Counted from the stretch's first letter, positions 11,871-23,889 are shown. The stretch is DNA of 64,000 bases from Rhodamnia argentea (GCF_020921035.1 NC_063151.1:5022001-5086000); one strand, 5' to 3'. Made by a program: numbers and translations. The notes: generated by a model not told the origin, from the sequence alone.

Positions 11871-11880
11871 ACATTGAAGA

Positions 11881-13919
11881 GAAAAATTACCAAAAAAATC
11901 ATAAACCTATTGCAACCACGTCAATTCAATCTTACCGGCCAACTTTGACTGGAAATCACTGACGAGAACACCAGCCGACGCTAATGTGATTAATTTTTAA
12001 TAGTAATTTAATATTTTTTAGTATTTTATTTTATTTTAATATTTTTCTCTTTCTTTCTTTTCTCCCTTGACCTTCTTCTTCCTACAGCCCGTCGCCAGAG
12101 GGTAGGGACGGTGAGGTCGGCCTTGCCATGGGCAGGCGAGACTTGTCCTCGCCGGATCTGGGCGAACATCACATTTGTTCCACCAAGGCTTTGGCGCGGT
12201 GATTCTCAAGATCGCCTTCATTTCCCTTCGCATGGCTTCCTTGCGGAGGTTTCTTCCATTCTGCCCTTCCCTCAAGGTCTCTGCTTTTTGTGCGCTGTTG
12301 CGTTTTCTTCGTGTATGGGATTGCCAAAGCGACCATCTCTTCCGACCCTCGCCCGGCTGCTTCGGATTCGCATGCTTCATGTGCTATAGTTAAGTCTTTG
12401 GAGTAAAATCTGTGGTGGTTGCCACTTGCAATGCTTGTTTGTCGATGGCATTTTCACAAACACGTCTTTCATCATTGCAGGGATTGAACGCTCCTCGAGA
12501 TGAAGCCGTGGATGGGCGAGGCCCAACCTCACTAGTCACCGGTGGGGGCTAGCCTCGCCTGATGTCGGTGAGGTCGACATTGCCTGCCCTCCCCTTTGGC
12601 TGGTTGCCGAGGTTTGGTGAGGAACAAGAAGGGAAGGGGAGAAAAAGATAAAATAAACAAAAATTTAAAAATATTAAAATATTATTAAAAATTGCTCCCA
12701 TTAGCATCGGTCGGCATCTTCGTTAGTGATTTCCAGCCAAAGTTAATCGAAAGGATTGAATTGGCACAAATACGGTGGAAGAACGCCGGGACTACCAAAA
12801 GTTCTGTATGGCATTCACTTTAATGTCAAAAGTTTTTATCGGATCACTTAAATGTAAAATCAAAGAAAAAATGATCACTTTAAATACCTCTGGCGTGATA
12901 TTCCGGCCAAAACTAATACATGGCATTAAGAATTATTTTTTAATATAAAGTGAAAAAAAAAGTTCAGGTGAACTTCCACGTGGACTTCTAAACTTAAAAT
13001 AAATTAAAATAAACTTAAAATAAATTTAAAAATAATCTAAAACTAAAATTTTTTAATGCAAATTTTATGCACAATAAATTCAAAATTAAGTTTAAATTTA
13101 TAAATAAATAAAAAAGGAGTTGAGAAGCAGGGGGTGAGGGCTTGCATAGCCCTCGACGCTGCCAACCCACCATCGCCAACAATAGGCGATGAGGGTGGGG
13201 ATGGCCGGTGTGGGTCGCCGACGATGGTTGGACAGCAGCGGCAACTTGTCACCTGCTTCTCAAACATTAGTTTTGAGCTTATTTTTAAATATATTTAAGT
13301 AAATTTTGTATTAAAAATTGGATTTGAACAAAAATGACTTCGTCTTAGCCATGTTATTCCCATGTAGGAGAGAGAAAATATATATATAAAAAGTCAATAC
13401 TTTCCGTTGATTCAAATTGACTGAGTTAAAGGAAGGACCCGATTGTACCAATTTGACAAGTTTCGGGACTTAAATGCACTTTTTATTAGTTTTATGACTT
13501 AATTACACTTGTTTTAGAACCTCTATTACACATGTCTTTTTTTTTTTTTTTTTTTGAAGTTTTTAGCTTTTTTATCTTTTAATTTAATTAATTTTGTATT
13601 TTTATTTTTTATTATGTTTTTTAAAATTTTAGATTTTTTTATTATTATTGACTATATCTCGGGCGAGCTACCTCAGCTTCAAATATTAATAAAAAAAAAT
13701 ATCACGTTGGATTTACGGCTAAGTAAATCGAAGTTGGCACTTAAGTGATCCGAGGGAAACTTTCAACACCAAAGTGAGCGCCGTACACAACTTTTGGTAC
13801 TTCCGGTGTTCTTCTCACACTCAAATGCAGAAAGCTTAGGACAAAATTAGCACAAAAAAGGTTTAAGATTGAATTAGTACAATTATAATATATTTAAGAC
13901 TATTTTAGTAGTTCTCCCT
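11881..13919. mobile_element. Mutator-like element with captured-looking core, nested insertion
   Basis: Left end GAAAAATTACCAAAAAAATC and right end TAAGACTATTTTAGTAGTTCTCCC. The flanking repeat is ACATTGAAGA/ACATCAAAGA (11871-11880, 13920-13929). The first half has a 12060-12650 GC-rich core. Its open frames (for example 12175-12393 +) look like fragments but match nothing I know. A second element occupies 12778-13814. Unit 2 has the empty site near 24855-24895. Confidence 0.62.
12778..13814. mobile_element. Nested TIR element, GTAC/CAAAAGTT family
   Basis: Left end GAAGAACGCCGGGACTACCA then AAAGTTCTGTATGGC. The inverted right end is GAAGAACACCGGAAGTACCA then AAAGTTGTGTACGGC. The same family interrupts intron 3 of the first glyoxalase gene (15617-16197). 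It is inserted into the right arm of the surrounding Mutator-like element. The target duplication is not clear. Confidence 0.6.
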
Positions 13920-13965
13920 ACATCAAAGACACCACAACCTTATTAATCAAAGATAATTTTATTAT

Positions 13966-14469
13966 GGAAAAATTTCAAATAAACGCTCCAAATGCTCTTA
14001 TTTTCTCAAATAAGGGCCTGAAATTGATCTTGTTTTAATTAAGAGCTTGAAGTGCTCTCATTGTCTCAAATAATGGCTTAAAGTGGCCATATCCGTCTTA
14101 AAAAAGGCCTGTCTCACCGGTTAATTAGGGACATTTTCGTCATTTTATTTTTTCTTTATTTTTACTTATAGACCCCTTCCGCTTGTGTCTCCTTCATTTC
14201 TTTTTTTTTTTTACTTTTAATTTTTTAATTGAATTTAACTAAAAATTAGTTTAAAATTACATTTTGACAAAAATGCCCTTGATTGGCCTGAATATTTGGC
14301 CGACCATCCGGCGATGTCGGACCCTCAATTGAAACAGGCATGGCTACTTTAGACCATTGTTTGAGACAAAGAGGGCACTTCGGGCCTTTATTTAAAATAA
14401 AAATCACTTCAAATCCTTATTTGCGAAACCGAGGACATTTGGCCTGGGGCTCTTATTCAAAATTTTCCC
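13966..14469. mobile_element. TIR element, 'AAATAAGGGCC' family, 504 bp
   Basis: Left end GGAAAAATTTCAAATAAACGC and right end CTCTTATTCAAAATTTTCCC are inverted. Several internal AAATAAGGGCCTGAA-type motifs repeat in both orientations. A bigger relative lies at 61853-63097. Unit 2 lacks it: TATCAAAGATGATTGACCATG is uninterrupted near 24885. Confidence 0.65.
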
Positions 14470-14743
14470 TTGACTATGTCAGAACTCTAGAAGATGGCTT
14501 GAATCTTCCCAAGTAAATTCTCCAACAGATAACCGTGATTATTAGAAGGCAATCTCCAACACGCATTTTTTTTTTGTTCAACATTCAACGAGCCCTGGAT
14601 GAGATTTCCACTGTTGAAAAATATCCTTTGCACATAAACGTGTGAAAATAAAACACTCGTATCGTTGATAAATCCACGTCTGACTAAGTATTATCAAGCT
14701 ATTGGTCATCGTTTCGGTAAGCTATGGGAAAATGCGCTTAGAT

Positions 14744-14751
14744 TATAAATA
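14744..14751 (+). promoter_or_regulatory. TATA box of glyoxalase copy 1
   Basis: TATAAATA lies 70 bp upstream of the ATG. It is conserved in sequence and position with the copy at 25297-25304. Confidence 0.65.
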
Positions 14752-14820
14752 GACCACGGTTGATTCACAATCTGGCACACAACAATCAACCGTTATCTCT
14801 TGGAAGGTGTAACTTCATCA

Positions 14821-17800
14821 ATGGAAATGGCCAAGCACACGCAATTGTTCTTTCCTCTTCTCCTCCTGTCTGTCTTCCTGGTAAGCTCTCTCTGTCTCTT
14901 CCCCACTTCATTTTCCATTTTGCTTGTCCATGTTTAGATCGAGATTTTAATCAATTGACCATGTCGTTGAGAGTTTGCGGATTTCTAGCGAGTCGAGAAA
15001 ACCTTCTTTGGTACAGCAGTGTTGTTAGGCAGTGGGGCTGCAACTTATGTACCGAAATCATGCGAAGTTGTCTTGTTGTATGCTCTAATCTTACTCCTTA
15101 TGCCCTTTTCAGCTGTGATTAGTTCGGTGGATACGATAAGCGCATGTTTATGCATCAACATGTCAATTGGGTCCAAGTTCGAATTCTCAAGTCTTTTGGT
15201 ATAGTTGCATATCTCAGTTTTATTACCTGTCATGTCGATCAGGTGGGTTCGAGCATGGCGGCAACGGAGAAAGTCATTAGGGACAATGTCCTGGAATGGG
15301 TGAAAAACGATACCCACCGCTTCCTCAATGCAGTTATTAGAGTCGGTCATCTGAATCGCACTGTCGAGTAAGCTAATGATGATACCACCTAATATCTTCG
15401 CAGCTAATAGGGACATTAACTGCTCATTCCAGCTTTGGTGATCGCCTTGACTCCCTTTTTTTTTTTTTCCAGGTTTTATAAAGAGTGTTTTGGGATGCAG
15501 TTGTTGAGCCAAAAAGACTTCCCTGAGAAGAAGTACAGCAAGGCCATAGTTGGTTTTGGACCTCAGGAGTCTCACTTTGTGCTGGAGCTGATATATAGTA
15601 TGCTCACTTAATGTTGTGTACACTAGAAATGTCAAAAGTTATGTACGGCACTAACTTTAACACAAAAAATATTCGTCAGATCACTTAAATGCAAAATTGA
15701 ATAAAAAAACGATCACTTAAGTACCTCTGACGAGAAATTAGGGCCAAAGTGGTTACGTGACATTTATAATTAATTTTTTAATTTGATGGGGCAAATTTTT
15801 TGAAAATTACGGTCCACTTGGATTGTTAAAATTAAAAACAAGCTAATTTTTTTTAAGAAATTAAATTAAATTTTAAAAAAGCTGAAAAATTTAGGAAAAA
15901 ACGGAGAACGGAGATTGCACAGGTTACCTGCTGTTCTCTTTCTCTTTCTTTTTTTTTGGCTTATTTTTAAATTATTTTTGTATTTTTGTATTTTTTTTTT
16001 ATTATTGATTGGACCTCCAACGAGCCATGTCGACTTCAAATATTAATAAAAAATTTCATATCGGATTTTCGGTCAAGTAGATCGAAATCCGCACTCAAAT
16101 GATCGTTTTTAAAAAAAATTAGCACTTAAGTGATCTGACGGAAACTTTTGGCACTAAAGTAAATGCCATACATAACTTTTACCACTTCTGGTGTACTTCT
16201 CTCTCTAATTCAAACATGAAAAGTGGAATTTTCTAAGGAAAATTTTGGCATCGACTTGTCTAATTAAAGAAGCGGCAATATTCTGGTTATATTAACACGT
16301 TCGACTGCTTAATTGACAGTCTACGGAGTCGAGAAATACGAGGTTGGGACAGCATGGGCGCACTTCGGAATTGCGGCTCAAGACGTGAGTTACTCTTTTG
16401 CCGTGATGGTGAACTTCCTGTCAAAAGAAAACTCGCTCGAGATTGTAACAGTTCTAAGTTGTGGTGTTCAGATATATCCGATTGTGGAGAAAGTCCGACA
16501 ATTAGGCGGGGTCGTGACGAGAGAACCGGGGACAACCGCAGGGGGACCGCAAGTCTATGCTTTTGTGCAGGATCCGAACGGCTACACCTTCGAGCTCCTC
16601 CAGCAAGGGCCGACTCCTCAACCACTCAACCATTTCGAGCTTCAAGTGACCGATCTGAATCGCTCCGTCAGTTTCTATGAGAAGGTAAGATTAGACTTTT
16701 AACCTTCTGATTTCCCGGTTTCACATTCCTGATAAGAACGTTCTTCTTTTACTCCATCTAGAACAGCAGAAGTAGCTCCAAACGTGATATCTTATTCTTA
16801 GATGTGTCTAACGAGTGGATTGAATGGGGTTTGAGTCGGGTCGAATATGGTCCGACCCATATTAATTCATTTAACCCGTTTTAAAGCATTTTCATGTAGT
16901 ACGAATTTAGCGACTCATATCCAACCCGACTCATACTCGACCCATATTTCTTAAACATTTCTATATTTAATCAAATCATGCAATACTTGTTTCTTACAAT
17001 TCGATTAAAAAAATGATATTGCTAAGACATTTATGTAATACAAATTTAGTGAATTTTTTTATTTTTTAAAAAGTGTTTTTTATTTTTCTTATTTTTATCT
17101 TTTTTCTTTTTTCCACGTCCCTCCTTCGTCCATTGGTTGCAAGGCTTCGGCGATGGCTAGTAGCCTAGCAATCGCCCGCGTCCTAGCGACCTCAAGCTCG
17201 GGGCTTGCTAGACCCTAGCTAGATCTGGCGAGCCCCGTGGTCCCCCGAGGCTGGCTAGTTCGAGGCTCACCGATGGCCGTGAGACGAAGGTAGGCGGGGG
17301 CGGGGCGAGCTCGAGGCTCACTGGTGGCCGCACAACGGAGGTAGGCGGAGGTAGGAGGAAAAAAGAAGAAGAGATAGAAAAAAATAAAAAATAAAATAAA
17401 ATACTAAAAAATTAAAAAAAATTGATTTTTTTTAACTATTTAGAACATTTTTTTATGTCTCACTTAATGTAATTACCATAGCTAACCCATTTATGACTTT
17501 AAAATCCATTTTGAACTCACTGAGTTTCTAAATAACCTATTTATTTCCCGCTTTTAAAACTTAAGCAACCCATTTATGACCCACTATCGTTAAATATGGA
17601 TCAAATATGAGTTCTAGACCCATTTTTTCATCTCTGCTATTCCATATACATTATATTAAGTTATCCGTTTCCTTTCCCTAATTACGCCACAACTACGCAT
17701 GCAGGCACTGGGCATGAACTTACTCTTGCAGTACGACAGCCCTCAAGATCAGGTGAACCCCAACTCAAAATAAGCAGAACAAAAATGGAAATAGTGACAT

Positions 17801-18361
17801 AACGCCCCGTCTAACTATACATTTAATTTTGCAGTTTGCAATAGCTATGGTGGGTTATGGATCGGATCGAACTCAGACAGTTTTCATCGAGCTCAGGTAC
17901 AACTACAACGTGACCGAGTACATCGCAGGCAACGTGTATGTTCATGTAAGCGAGACAAAATTTTCGCCTACACCTAGTCCGTTTGCTCAAAGGCTGCCTT
18001 TTATCCGTCCACTAATCGGTTCAAATGTTGCGATTCGTAGGCCGCAATCGGCACCAGTGATGTATACAAAAGTGCTGCGGCTGTTGCACTCGTTACACAA
18101 GAACTTGGAGGGAAGATCGTTCGCCCGCCAGGCCCGAATCCGGTAACCCACACCAAGACGACTTCATTCCTCGACCCTGATGGCAGGAAGACCGTGAGTC
18201 CTCACACTCCAATCTTTCTCTTCGCCTGAAAGTTCTGCCCTAATAGGATATATGACGATTGATTATGTAGCGGATATGATTGCATCGTGCAATTTTTTTT
18301 CGTACAGGTTTTGGTGGACAATGAGGATTATCTGAAAGAGATAAAGAATGGCGGCCAGTGA
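14821..18361 (+). CDS. Glyoxalase I-type two-domain protein, copy 1
   Basis: Exons: 14821-14880, 15243-15367, 15473-15597, 16320-16384, 16472-16684, 17705-17752, 17835-17945, 18041-18193 and 18308-18361. All are GT-AG and in frame, giving 317 aa. The family isomerises the methylglyoxal-glutathione hemithioacetal. It has two VOC/glyoxalase domains, at about 46-170 and 175-305. Residue changes stand out. The first-ligand position of domain 1 is Asn49 (LNAVIRVG), where plant enzymes have His. Glu100, His118 and Glu166 are kept. Domain 2 has His179 and His249 where relatives have Gln, with Glu231 kept. Exon 1 encodes a hydrophobic MAKHTQLFFPLLLLSVFL leader, like a secretion signal rather than a plastid transit peptide. 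Introns 3 and 5 carry transposons. Activity is uncertain; the family assignment is firm. Confidence 0.88.
15617..16197. mobile_element. TIR element in intron 3 of glyoxalase copy 1
   Basis: The left end TGTACACTAGAAATGTCAAA and the inverted right end GTACACCAGAAGTGGTAAAA are each followed by AGTTATGTA(C/T)GGCA. The corresponding intron of copy 2 (26142-26282) is short and uninterrupted. Same family as 12778-13814. Confidence 0.7.
16799..17636. mobile_element. hAT-like element in intron 5 of glyoxalase copy 1
   Basis: Ends TAGATGTGTCTAACGAGTGG and, inverted, CAGAGATGAAAAAATGGGTC, with GACCC-rich subterminal regions. The site TTATTCCATATA is intact in copy 2 (about 26757). The GC-rich core (17110-17350) has no recognisable capture. 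Flanking TATTC repeats are a worn target duplication. Confidence 0.68.
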
Positions 18362-18903
18362 GATGGACAGCTTCAGATTGTGCAAACAATTGGTAGAGAT
18401 TTTTGTTCTCTTTATTCTTATTCATGGTTTAGATGATCATTTTAACAATGTAGCTCATGTAATTTTCGGGGCAATTCATGTTCCACAGGTTCCTGAGGAC
18501 AAAGAGAGAAACAGAATAAACAGGAACGAAGCAGTGTTGATAGATATTGATTGTGATTGTATTTCTTTACCAGTTCGCATAAATTGTTCATTGTGAAGGC
18601 AAATAAATTGGACTGCTTGTTGTAACTTAAGACAGTTTGTAATCAGATCATGTTAATTATTTGGAAGGATGTTTGCTTCACAATCTTTTTCCCACTCCTC
18701 AATGTGCGAACTTCGGGTCTCGGCAATTTGATGCCCACATTTAAGATTCGCTCAACCGCGCTACATGAAATGCTTCGGCTTCAAGAATTCGTCTCGCTCA
18801 AACTGAATTCTGCATCCTAGTCCATGCCCGTCTTCGAATACCACAACTATGTAGCATGTGAGCTGTTTCATCACACAATACATTGGTTGGTGTCTATTAA
18901 TAA

Positions 18904-19130
18904 GGGCGCGCATGACAACACTTCTAGAGCAGAAATTCATTTGGTAAGGTAACTTCTGGAACATAAATCTATTTGATTATGCAATTTTATTTGTATACTT
19001 CTTGATCATTTTTTGCTCTAGAAGTACTTTTGGAGCCATTTGAAGAAGTAAAACAAATTTCCTTCTCTTGAGAAGTTAAAATCAGAAGTAGAAGTTGATT
19101 TATAGAGCAAAAGTATTACCATGCGAGCCC
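18904..19130. mobile_element. PIF/Harbinger-like MITE, 227 bp
   Basis: Ends GGGCGCGCATGACAACACTTC and, inverted, GGGCTCGCATGGTAATACTT, flanked by TAA at 18901-18903 and 19131-19133. Unit 2 shows the empty site CTATTAATAAATTACC near 28046. This is the short form of the element at 10381. Confidence 0.85.
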
Positions 19131-19999
19131 TAAGCTACAATAAAGTCGATTGAACAAGATTGTAGAAAGCTTTGAATACTGAAGCCAAGAAAAAAAGTCC
19201 GAATCGTTGGTCTCGTTTTTGACAGAGATTCCCCAACAAACATGCCATCTTTGTTATTTGGCCCTTGTCGTTGAAGACGACTCTTTACTGTTTTCTGGAA
19301 ATTGTTTATTATTCTTTCCATTGCGCGCAGCTTTTTCAGCTTCTCATTAACGCCTAGTCTTGACTCCCGCTTTGGACTCGACAATGATTCCACGCAAGGA
19401 GCTCTCGGATAGAAACTTGAGTATTACCTTAATAACAGATAAGAAAGACTAATCTGGAAGATTAATTTAATCTTCATGCTCTAGCTAGCTAATTCATACC
19501 ATGCATCGATTGTCATAGCCATCGTATTGCCGAAAACACGGTAAGAATCCAGCAAGTGTATTTGTGTATGGACTAGACTATCAGAACATTGCATATTCCT
19601 GTGCAAGTATAATGGGTATTTCTCGCATGCTAGATTAATCTTTTTAAGGACCTATGCCCCGATAGTAGTGTGTTGCAACCATCGCGACTAACACTGTTAG
19701 GGATGGTTAGGGGTTTCATTTGATAGTCTTATTAATTCTATGTATCTCAAGATAGCACGTGCATCGCATTTTGATTGTGCATATTTGATTGATATATGTT
19801 ATCTTCAATAGTGATCTCATAAAGCAAAAATAAATAGGCTGATGTACTTCATTATTTATATTGAAACATTACAAATCCTCCATTTCTCTCTTTCACTTTA
19901 TTATTCTTAACTAATACGATGACGAAAGTATGCTTTACCATCTCGTATTAAAATAATCATTATTTATCATGAATATTAAAAATAACATGAGATTATAGG

Positions 20000-20843
20000 T
20001 AGAGCCGGCAATATGGGTCATATGCCCATTTTCTGACTCATTTTGAGAAGACCCCACTCTATATGAGTAACTCATTTTTTTTCTAAAATGGGATAAAATG
20101 AGTTGAAAAAACTAAAGTCCAAAAAACAGGTTAAAATATGGTTATCTTTTTGACCCATATTTTAACCCATTTTTCAACTCTACGTCACTTGGAAAAAGGC
20201 GAACCCCACGCTTTTGAAGCCATTGGAGTCTTCATCTATGTTCCCTTCTTCTTCACCGAGTCCGAGAGTAACGAACACAGAGGAAGATCACTCGACGGAG
20301 ACTACTTCCGCCGCGACAGCCACCTGCGAGCGTCTAGCTCGTCCGAAATTCGCTGTTCAATCTTTACGCGTCCGGAGGCGGTGACATGACACTTTGCTGC
20401 CGGATGTTCGACAAAATGCCCCAAAGAGACGTCGTGTCGTGGACTGTCCTCATCACTGCATACACGGAGGTTAGGAGGTTCGATGATGTCTTGATGGCGT
20501 TCGAGCGGATGTTGCTGTCCGAGTTAAACCTGAATTGGGTGGTCACGATGGTGAATGTGTTGGCCGCTTGTCCGAGTGTTCGTGAGGTCGCCGGCCTCGG
20601 ACGGAGGAGGGAGGAGGAGTCGTAGAGGGGGAGGAGGGAGGAGGAAGGAGGAAAAAATAAAAAAATAAAAAAGGAAACGCTTAAGAAATACGGGGTCGGG
20701 TATAGGTCGGGTATGAGTCGGGTATGGGTCATAAAATTTGTATTGTATAGAAATGGGTCAAAACGGGTTATATGGGTCAATATGGGTCGGACCATATTCG
20801 ACCCGACACAAACCCGACCCGACCCACCCGTTTGACACCTCTA
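20000..20843. mobile_element. Non-autonomous hAT-like element carrying a PPR fragment
   Basis: Ends TAGAGCCGGCAATATGGGTC and, inverted, TAGAGGTGTCAAACGGGTGG. The perfect 8-bp duplication ATTATAGG occurs at 19992-19999 and 20844-20851. Unit 1 has the empty site (GAATATAGACAATAAG at about 3925). Subterminal GGGTCGGGTATGAGTC repeats are present. The interior includes a pentatricopeptide-repeat gene fragment. Confidence 0.88.
20338..20600 (+). pseudogene. Captured pentatricopeptide-repeat (PPR) gene fragment
   Basis: A plus-strand frame reads LVRNSLFNLYASGG, CRMFDKMPQRDVVSWTVLI and a FDDVLMAFERML segment, then VTMVNVLAACPSVREV. This is the PLS-type PPR pattern (VRNSL...LY, MFDxMPxRDVVSWxxLI, VLxAC). 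A stop lies immediately upstream and the match ends before the frame does, so it is an isolated piece of a longer PPR gene inside a transposon. PPR proteins bind organellar RNA; this fragment alone is unlikely to work. Confidence 0.75.
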
Positions 20844-20851
20844 ATTATAGG

Positions 20852-22067
20852 CAATAAGAATCATTCTTTGGCTACGGTGCACAAGATACAGGGCACCAAA
20901 AAGATTGCCGTGTATAAAGTCATATCATTACTTTCCATATTTGAATATGTTTCACACCAAAAATAACCAAGTTTTGATTTGAGTCATTATCGATAACAAA
21001 CTAAGTGTGATAAAAGACAGTTTGGTCTAAACAATCGATAACTTACTGATGAAGCCTTCCACAAACAATGGGAAAGTTATCGACGAGTGCCTTCAAGAAG
21101 ACTTGAGAACTTGATTGACAGAGTCATTAACAACGAGCAATCGACACAAATATAATTATTGAACGTTATATATATTGCCATTATTTTGTTTTTTTATAAC
21201 TCCTTATCGATAAGTGTCATAGATCATAGGAGTCAGTAGATAATGTAACTTCTTGATGAATCAATCAAAGAAACAAACGTTCTTCGCAATTTACGATATT
21301 GGTTGTGATTGCCTTCGGTTTTCTCACATTTAAATTTCTTGTCATTGACTCTTTTTGTCCAAATCAATAAAGGACCGTTCGCAATCCTTATCGATTTACT
21401 TGTTGCCTTGAAGGATATATTTCATTATTCTCGGTGAAGTACATCTGTTTAACAAGATTGCGCAAATCAAGATGTGATTAAATTTTTTTTTCTCATTAGC
21501 AACGTGCATGCACTTCCTAAAGCTGACCCTTCCTTGAAATTATTACTCTAATGCTTTGCAATGCTTCCATTTACCCAGGACAAATCCTCAAAATTCGCCG
21601 TTTAATTAATCGATTTATTAATTCTGGAAACCTATCTCCTAAGTCCGGATCCTTTGCATGAAGCAACTACCTTGGTAATTAACCTCTTTTTTCACTTTTA
21701 CTGCTCAAGCACTTTCGATCAGTTCGAAGGACGATACTAGGTTGCTGTTCTTCATAACTTTCTTGTCTTGTATTGCATGGTTCTGAGATGATACCTCAAG
21801 TGATTGAATAATAGATTAACCAGCAAGTTGCATTATTAAAGATGAGGAAGAAAAAAAAGTGTCATTTGGAACACTATAGCTCGAGTAATCTGCGTTTTAG
21901 AAGATAACTCCTGAGCAATCGTTGGATTCGAATGCAGTGGATCCGTTGCTTGGGGACGTCGCATCACTTATCTCCCGCTCATGGCGATTGGGGATTGTAC
22001 AGAAACCAAGGATTGAACCTTATCAACTGCACACTGATGGAGCAAGCTTATGGATCAAAGATCAGCA

Positions 22068-22068
<1 letters not shown>
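20852..22068. other. Duplicated intergenic sequence, no gene seen
   Basis: Matches the unit 1 stretches 3940-4170, 5624-6421 and 7280-7950, joined without the insertions. No coding region is supported. Confidence 0.45.
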
Positions 22069-22100
<32 letters not shown>

Positions 22101-22144
22101 CACACACACACACACACACACACACAACACACACACACACACAC
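22069..22144. repeat. Interrupted (AC)n microsatellite
   Basis: About 76 bp of AC/CA dinucleotides broken by two AAC steps, followed by ATATAT. The corresponding unit 1 position (near 7945) has only GATGTATAT, so the array expanded after the duplication. Confidence 0.95.
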
Positions 22145-22792
22145 ATATATATTGACTTGTCTAGCCTAGAGCTGGCGGAACGAGAGCGAGTGTTTCGATT
22201 TCACCGATAACGAAATATGCACTTTCACACTTCACGAACATGACATTTCAATGAAATGACATGTTTTGACAAGCTGTAAGCCGAAGTTTTGTGTGGAGTC
22301 ATCGTCACCTTGTTCGTCTTGATTTGGTTTTGTGCCACATTTGTTCCTCTTGATTTTAAAAAAACATCATTTGTTGTGGACTTTTGCGGATACTAACGTG
22401 GTAAAATCTGACCATCTTCATTGTCTTGTGCTTGCATCACCATTGCTTTTGCTTCCACACTTACCAACCTCAACACTCCTCTGTCGGTACCAACATTTCT
22501 TGACCTAGACAAAAGCTAATTAAGTCCGCAATTTTGAGTCGCCTGCCTTTTATATCCCTCCCTAGCTATGACAATGCGGTGATGGAAAATCTACCAATTA
22601 TGATGGCGGCAATTAAGTTGACTACTCCAAAATCTGAAACCCTAGATGATCGGCTGCGGATCATATTCTGTAGCGAAGCGCTTCCGCCCATGTGCCAATT
22701 GATGGAATAAGGTAAGCCTAACATGTCAAGCAATTACTCAATAGGTGTAGGTAGAACAAGAGAGGAGCGGCAGTGGCGGCGGCGGTGGGAAC

Positions 22793-23206
22793 GTGAACCG
22801 CCCGTGTATGAAACAATGGAGCATTTGTGGGTTGTGGTGCGTCATGTATAACTCTGATCATGAACGCTTGGGCCACCCAAAAGGAGTGGTTCTAAAAGTT
22901 CTTCGACAAGAATCCATGAAGGGTGTGGAAGGGGGTCACCAGCCGATACAGCCAATATCTGCGATTCTCTCTGTCCTCTTCTTTGGGTGTTTGGGCAACC
23001 ATCAGGCGTGTCCAACTTCACAATATCAGTTCGACGGTTCAATCATTATCCAGCCAAAACAGTGCAAATCTTTTAGAAGGGATGGGTTTGTACCGACATG
23101 GAGAAATTCAAACTTGGAAGGGATATTAGTGGCTGAAGAGTTCACACATTGGAAGAACAACATGACACAGCTTCAAGATCATTCAAGGGTCAGATTCCCA
23201 CTGTGA
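22793..23206 (+). other. 137-codon open frame shared by both duplicates, unassigned
   Basis: Open frame of 137 codons with Cys- and Trp-containing segments (MKQWSICGLWCVMYNSDHE; CPTSQYQFDG; RRDGFVPTWRNSNLEG). The unit 1 counterpart (8485-8886) keeps these segments but is interrupted. I recognise no family on either strand. It could be a decayed exon or chance. Confidence 0.25.
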
Positions 23207-23889
23207 TTTTTAATCTGGATTGCAATCGATTTTCCCTATGCCAAAGCTTTGAACATTTTTCAAGTGGGACCCTCCCAATTTCTGGCACAAATGGACCAAC
23301 ACCATGAAGGAGTTCTGTACATGTTCCTTGTACTAGACCCATATGCTCCTACATCAGTTACTTTAAATGGGTTTTTGGATATCTTTGGTCAGACCTAACT
23401 GATCTTGACAGCGTAGGCCCAGCAATCTTCTAGGAAGCTTTGAATTTTGCCATCACAGGCTTTGAGATTCATCACAAAAGTAGAATGAATACAGGCTCGG
23501 CGTCACAACTGAGGAAATGAAGGGACAAATGGTCCCCATTATTCACCCTTGTATGACAAGGATTGGGCTCTTTTATTTTATTTTTCTATTCTGATTTGTA
23601 ATTTCCTCAATCTGTCTTAGTTGGAGAAACACATTACAACAACTGATTTTACGAAGAGGAACAGAGCAATTTGGTGATATGTGGTAGCATCGAGAAACAT
23701 TGACTACAGTGATCGAAACGGTGATCACGTATGACATGGTAATATAGTCCTACATCAACTATTGAAGACACCTTAATGGATAACATTTTAAGTGATCAGC
23801 TTATGGATTTTTCGCTAACGACGCGCACCTCAATTTTCTGCCTTCCAATGTCCACGGTACGTTAGCCATGTATTCAATGTTAAATATAT
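23207..23889. other. Duplicated intergenic sequence, no gene seen
   Basis: Aligns with about 9540-10300 of unit 1. No coding region is supported. Confidence 0.4.

Larger units (their letters stand above)
3205..19215. repeat. Segmental duplication unit 1
   Basis: This block matches the block at about 19220-28135 in order and orientation. Landmark pairs, unit 1/unit 2: CCCCAACAAACATGCC 3205/19222; TTCTTTGGCTA 3947/20864; GCTGACCCTTCCTTGAAAT about 6030/21520; AGGAGTTCT about 9610/23306; glyoxalase exon 1 14821/25374; last exon 18308/27630. Unit 1 is almost twice as long, largely because of transposon insertions that unit 2 lacks. Confidence 0.88.

Noticed and set aside
12036..12393. Frames on both strands within the Mutator-like element at 11881
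   Set aside because: No recognisable protein. Kept only as part of the mobile element's core.
15045..15635. 196-codon minus-strand frame, repeated at 25346-26167 as 273 codons
   Set aside because: It is antisense to glyoxalase exons 2-3 and their introns. It persists in both duplicates because the DNA is shared; the sense strand has the family match and splice sites.
22069..22144. Possible CRISPR-like or satellite array
   Set aside because: It is a plain AC dinucleotide microsatellite. No CRISPR array exists in this plant nuclear sequence.
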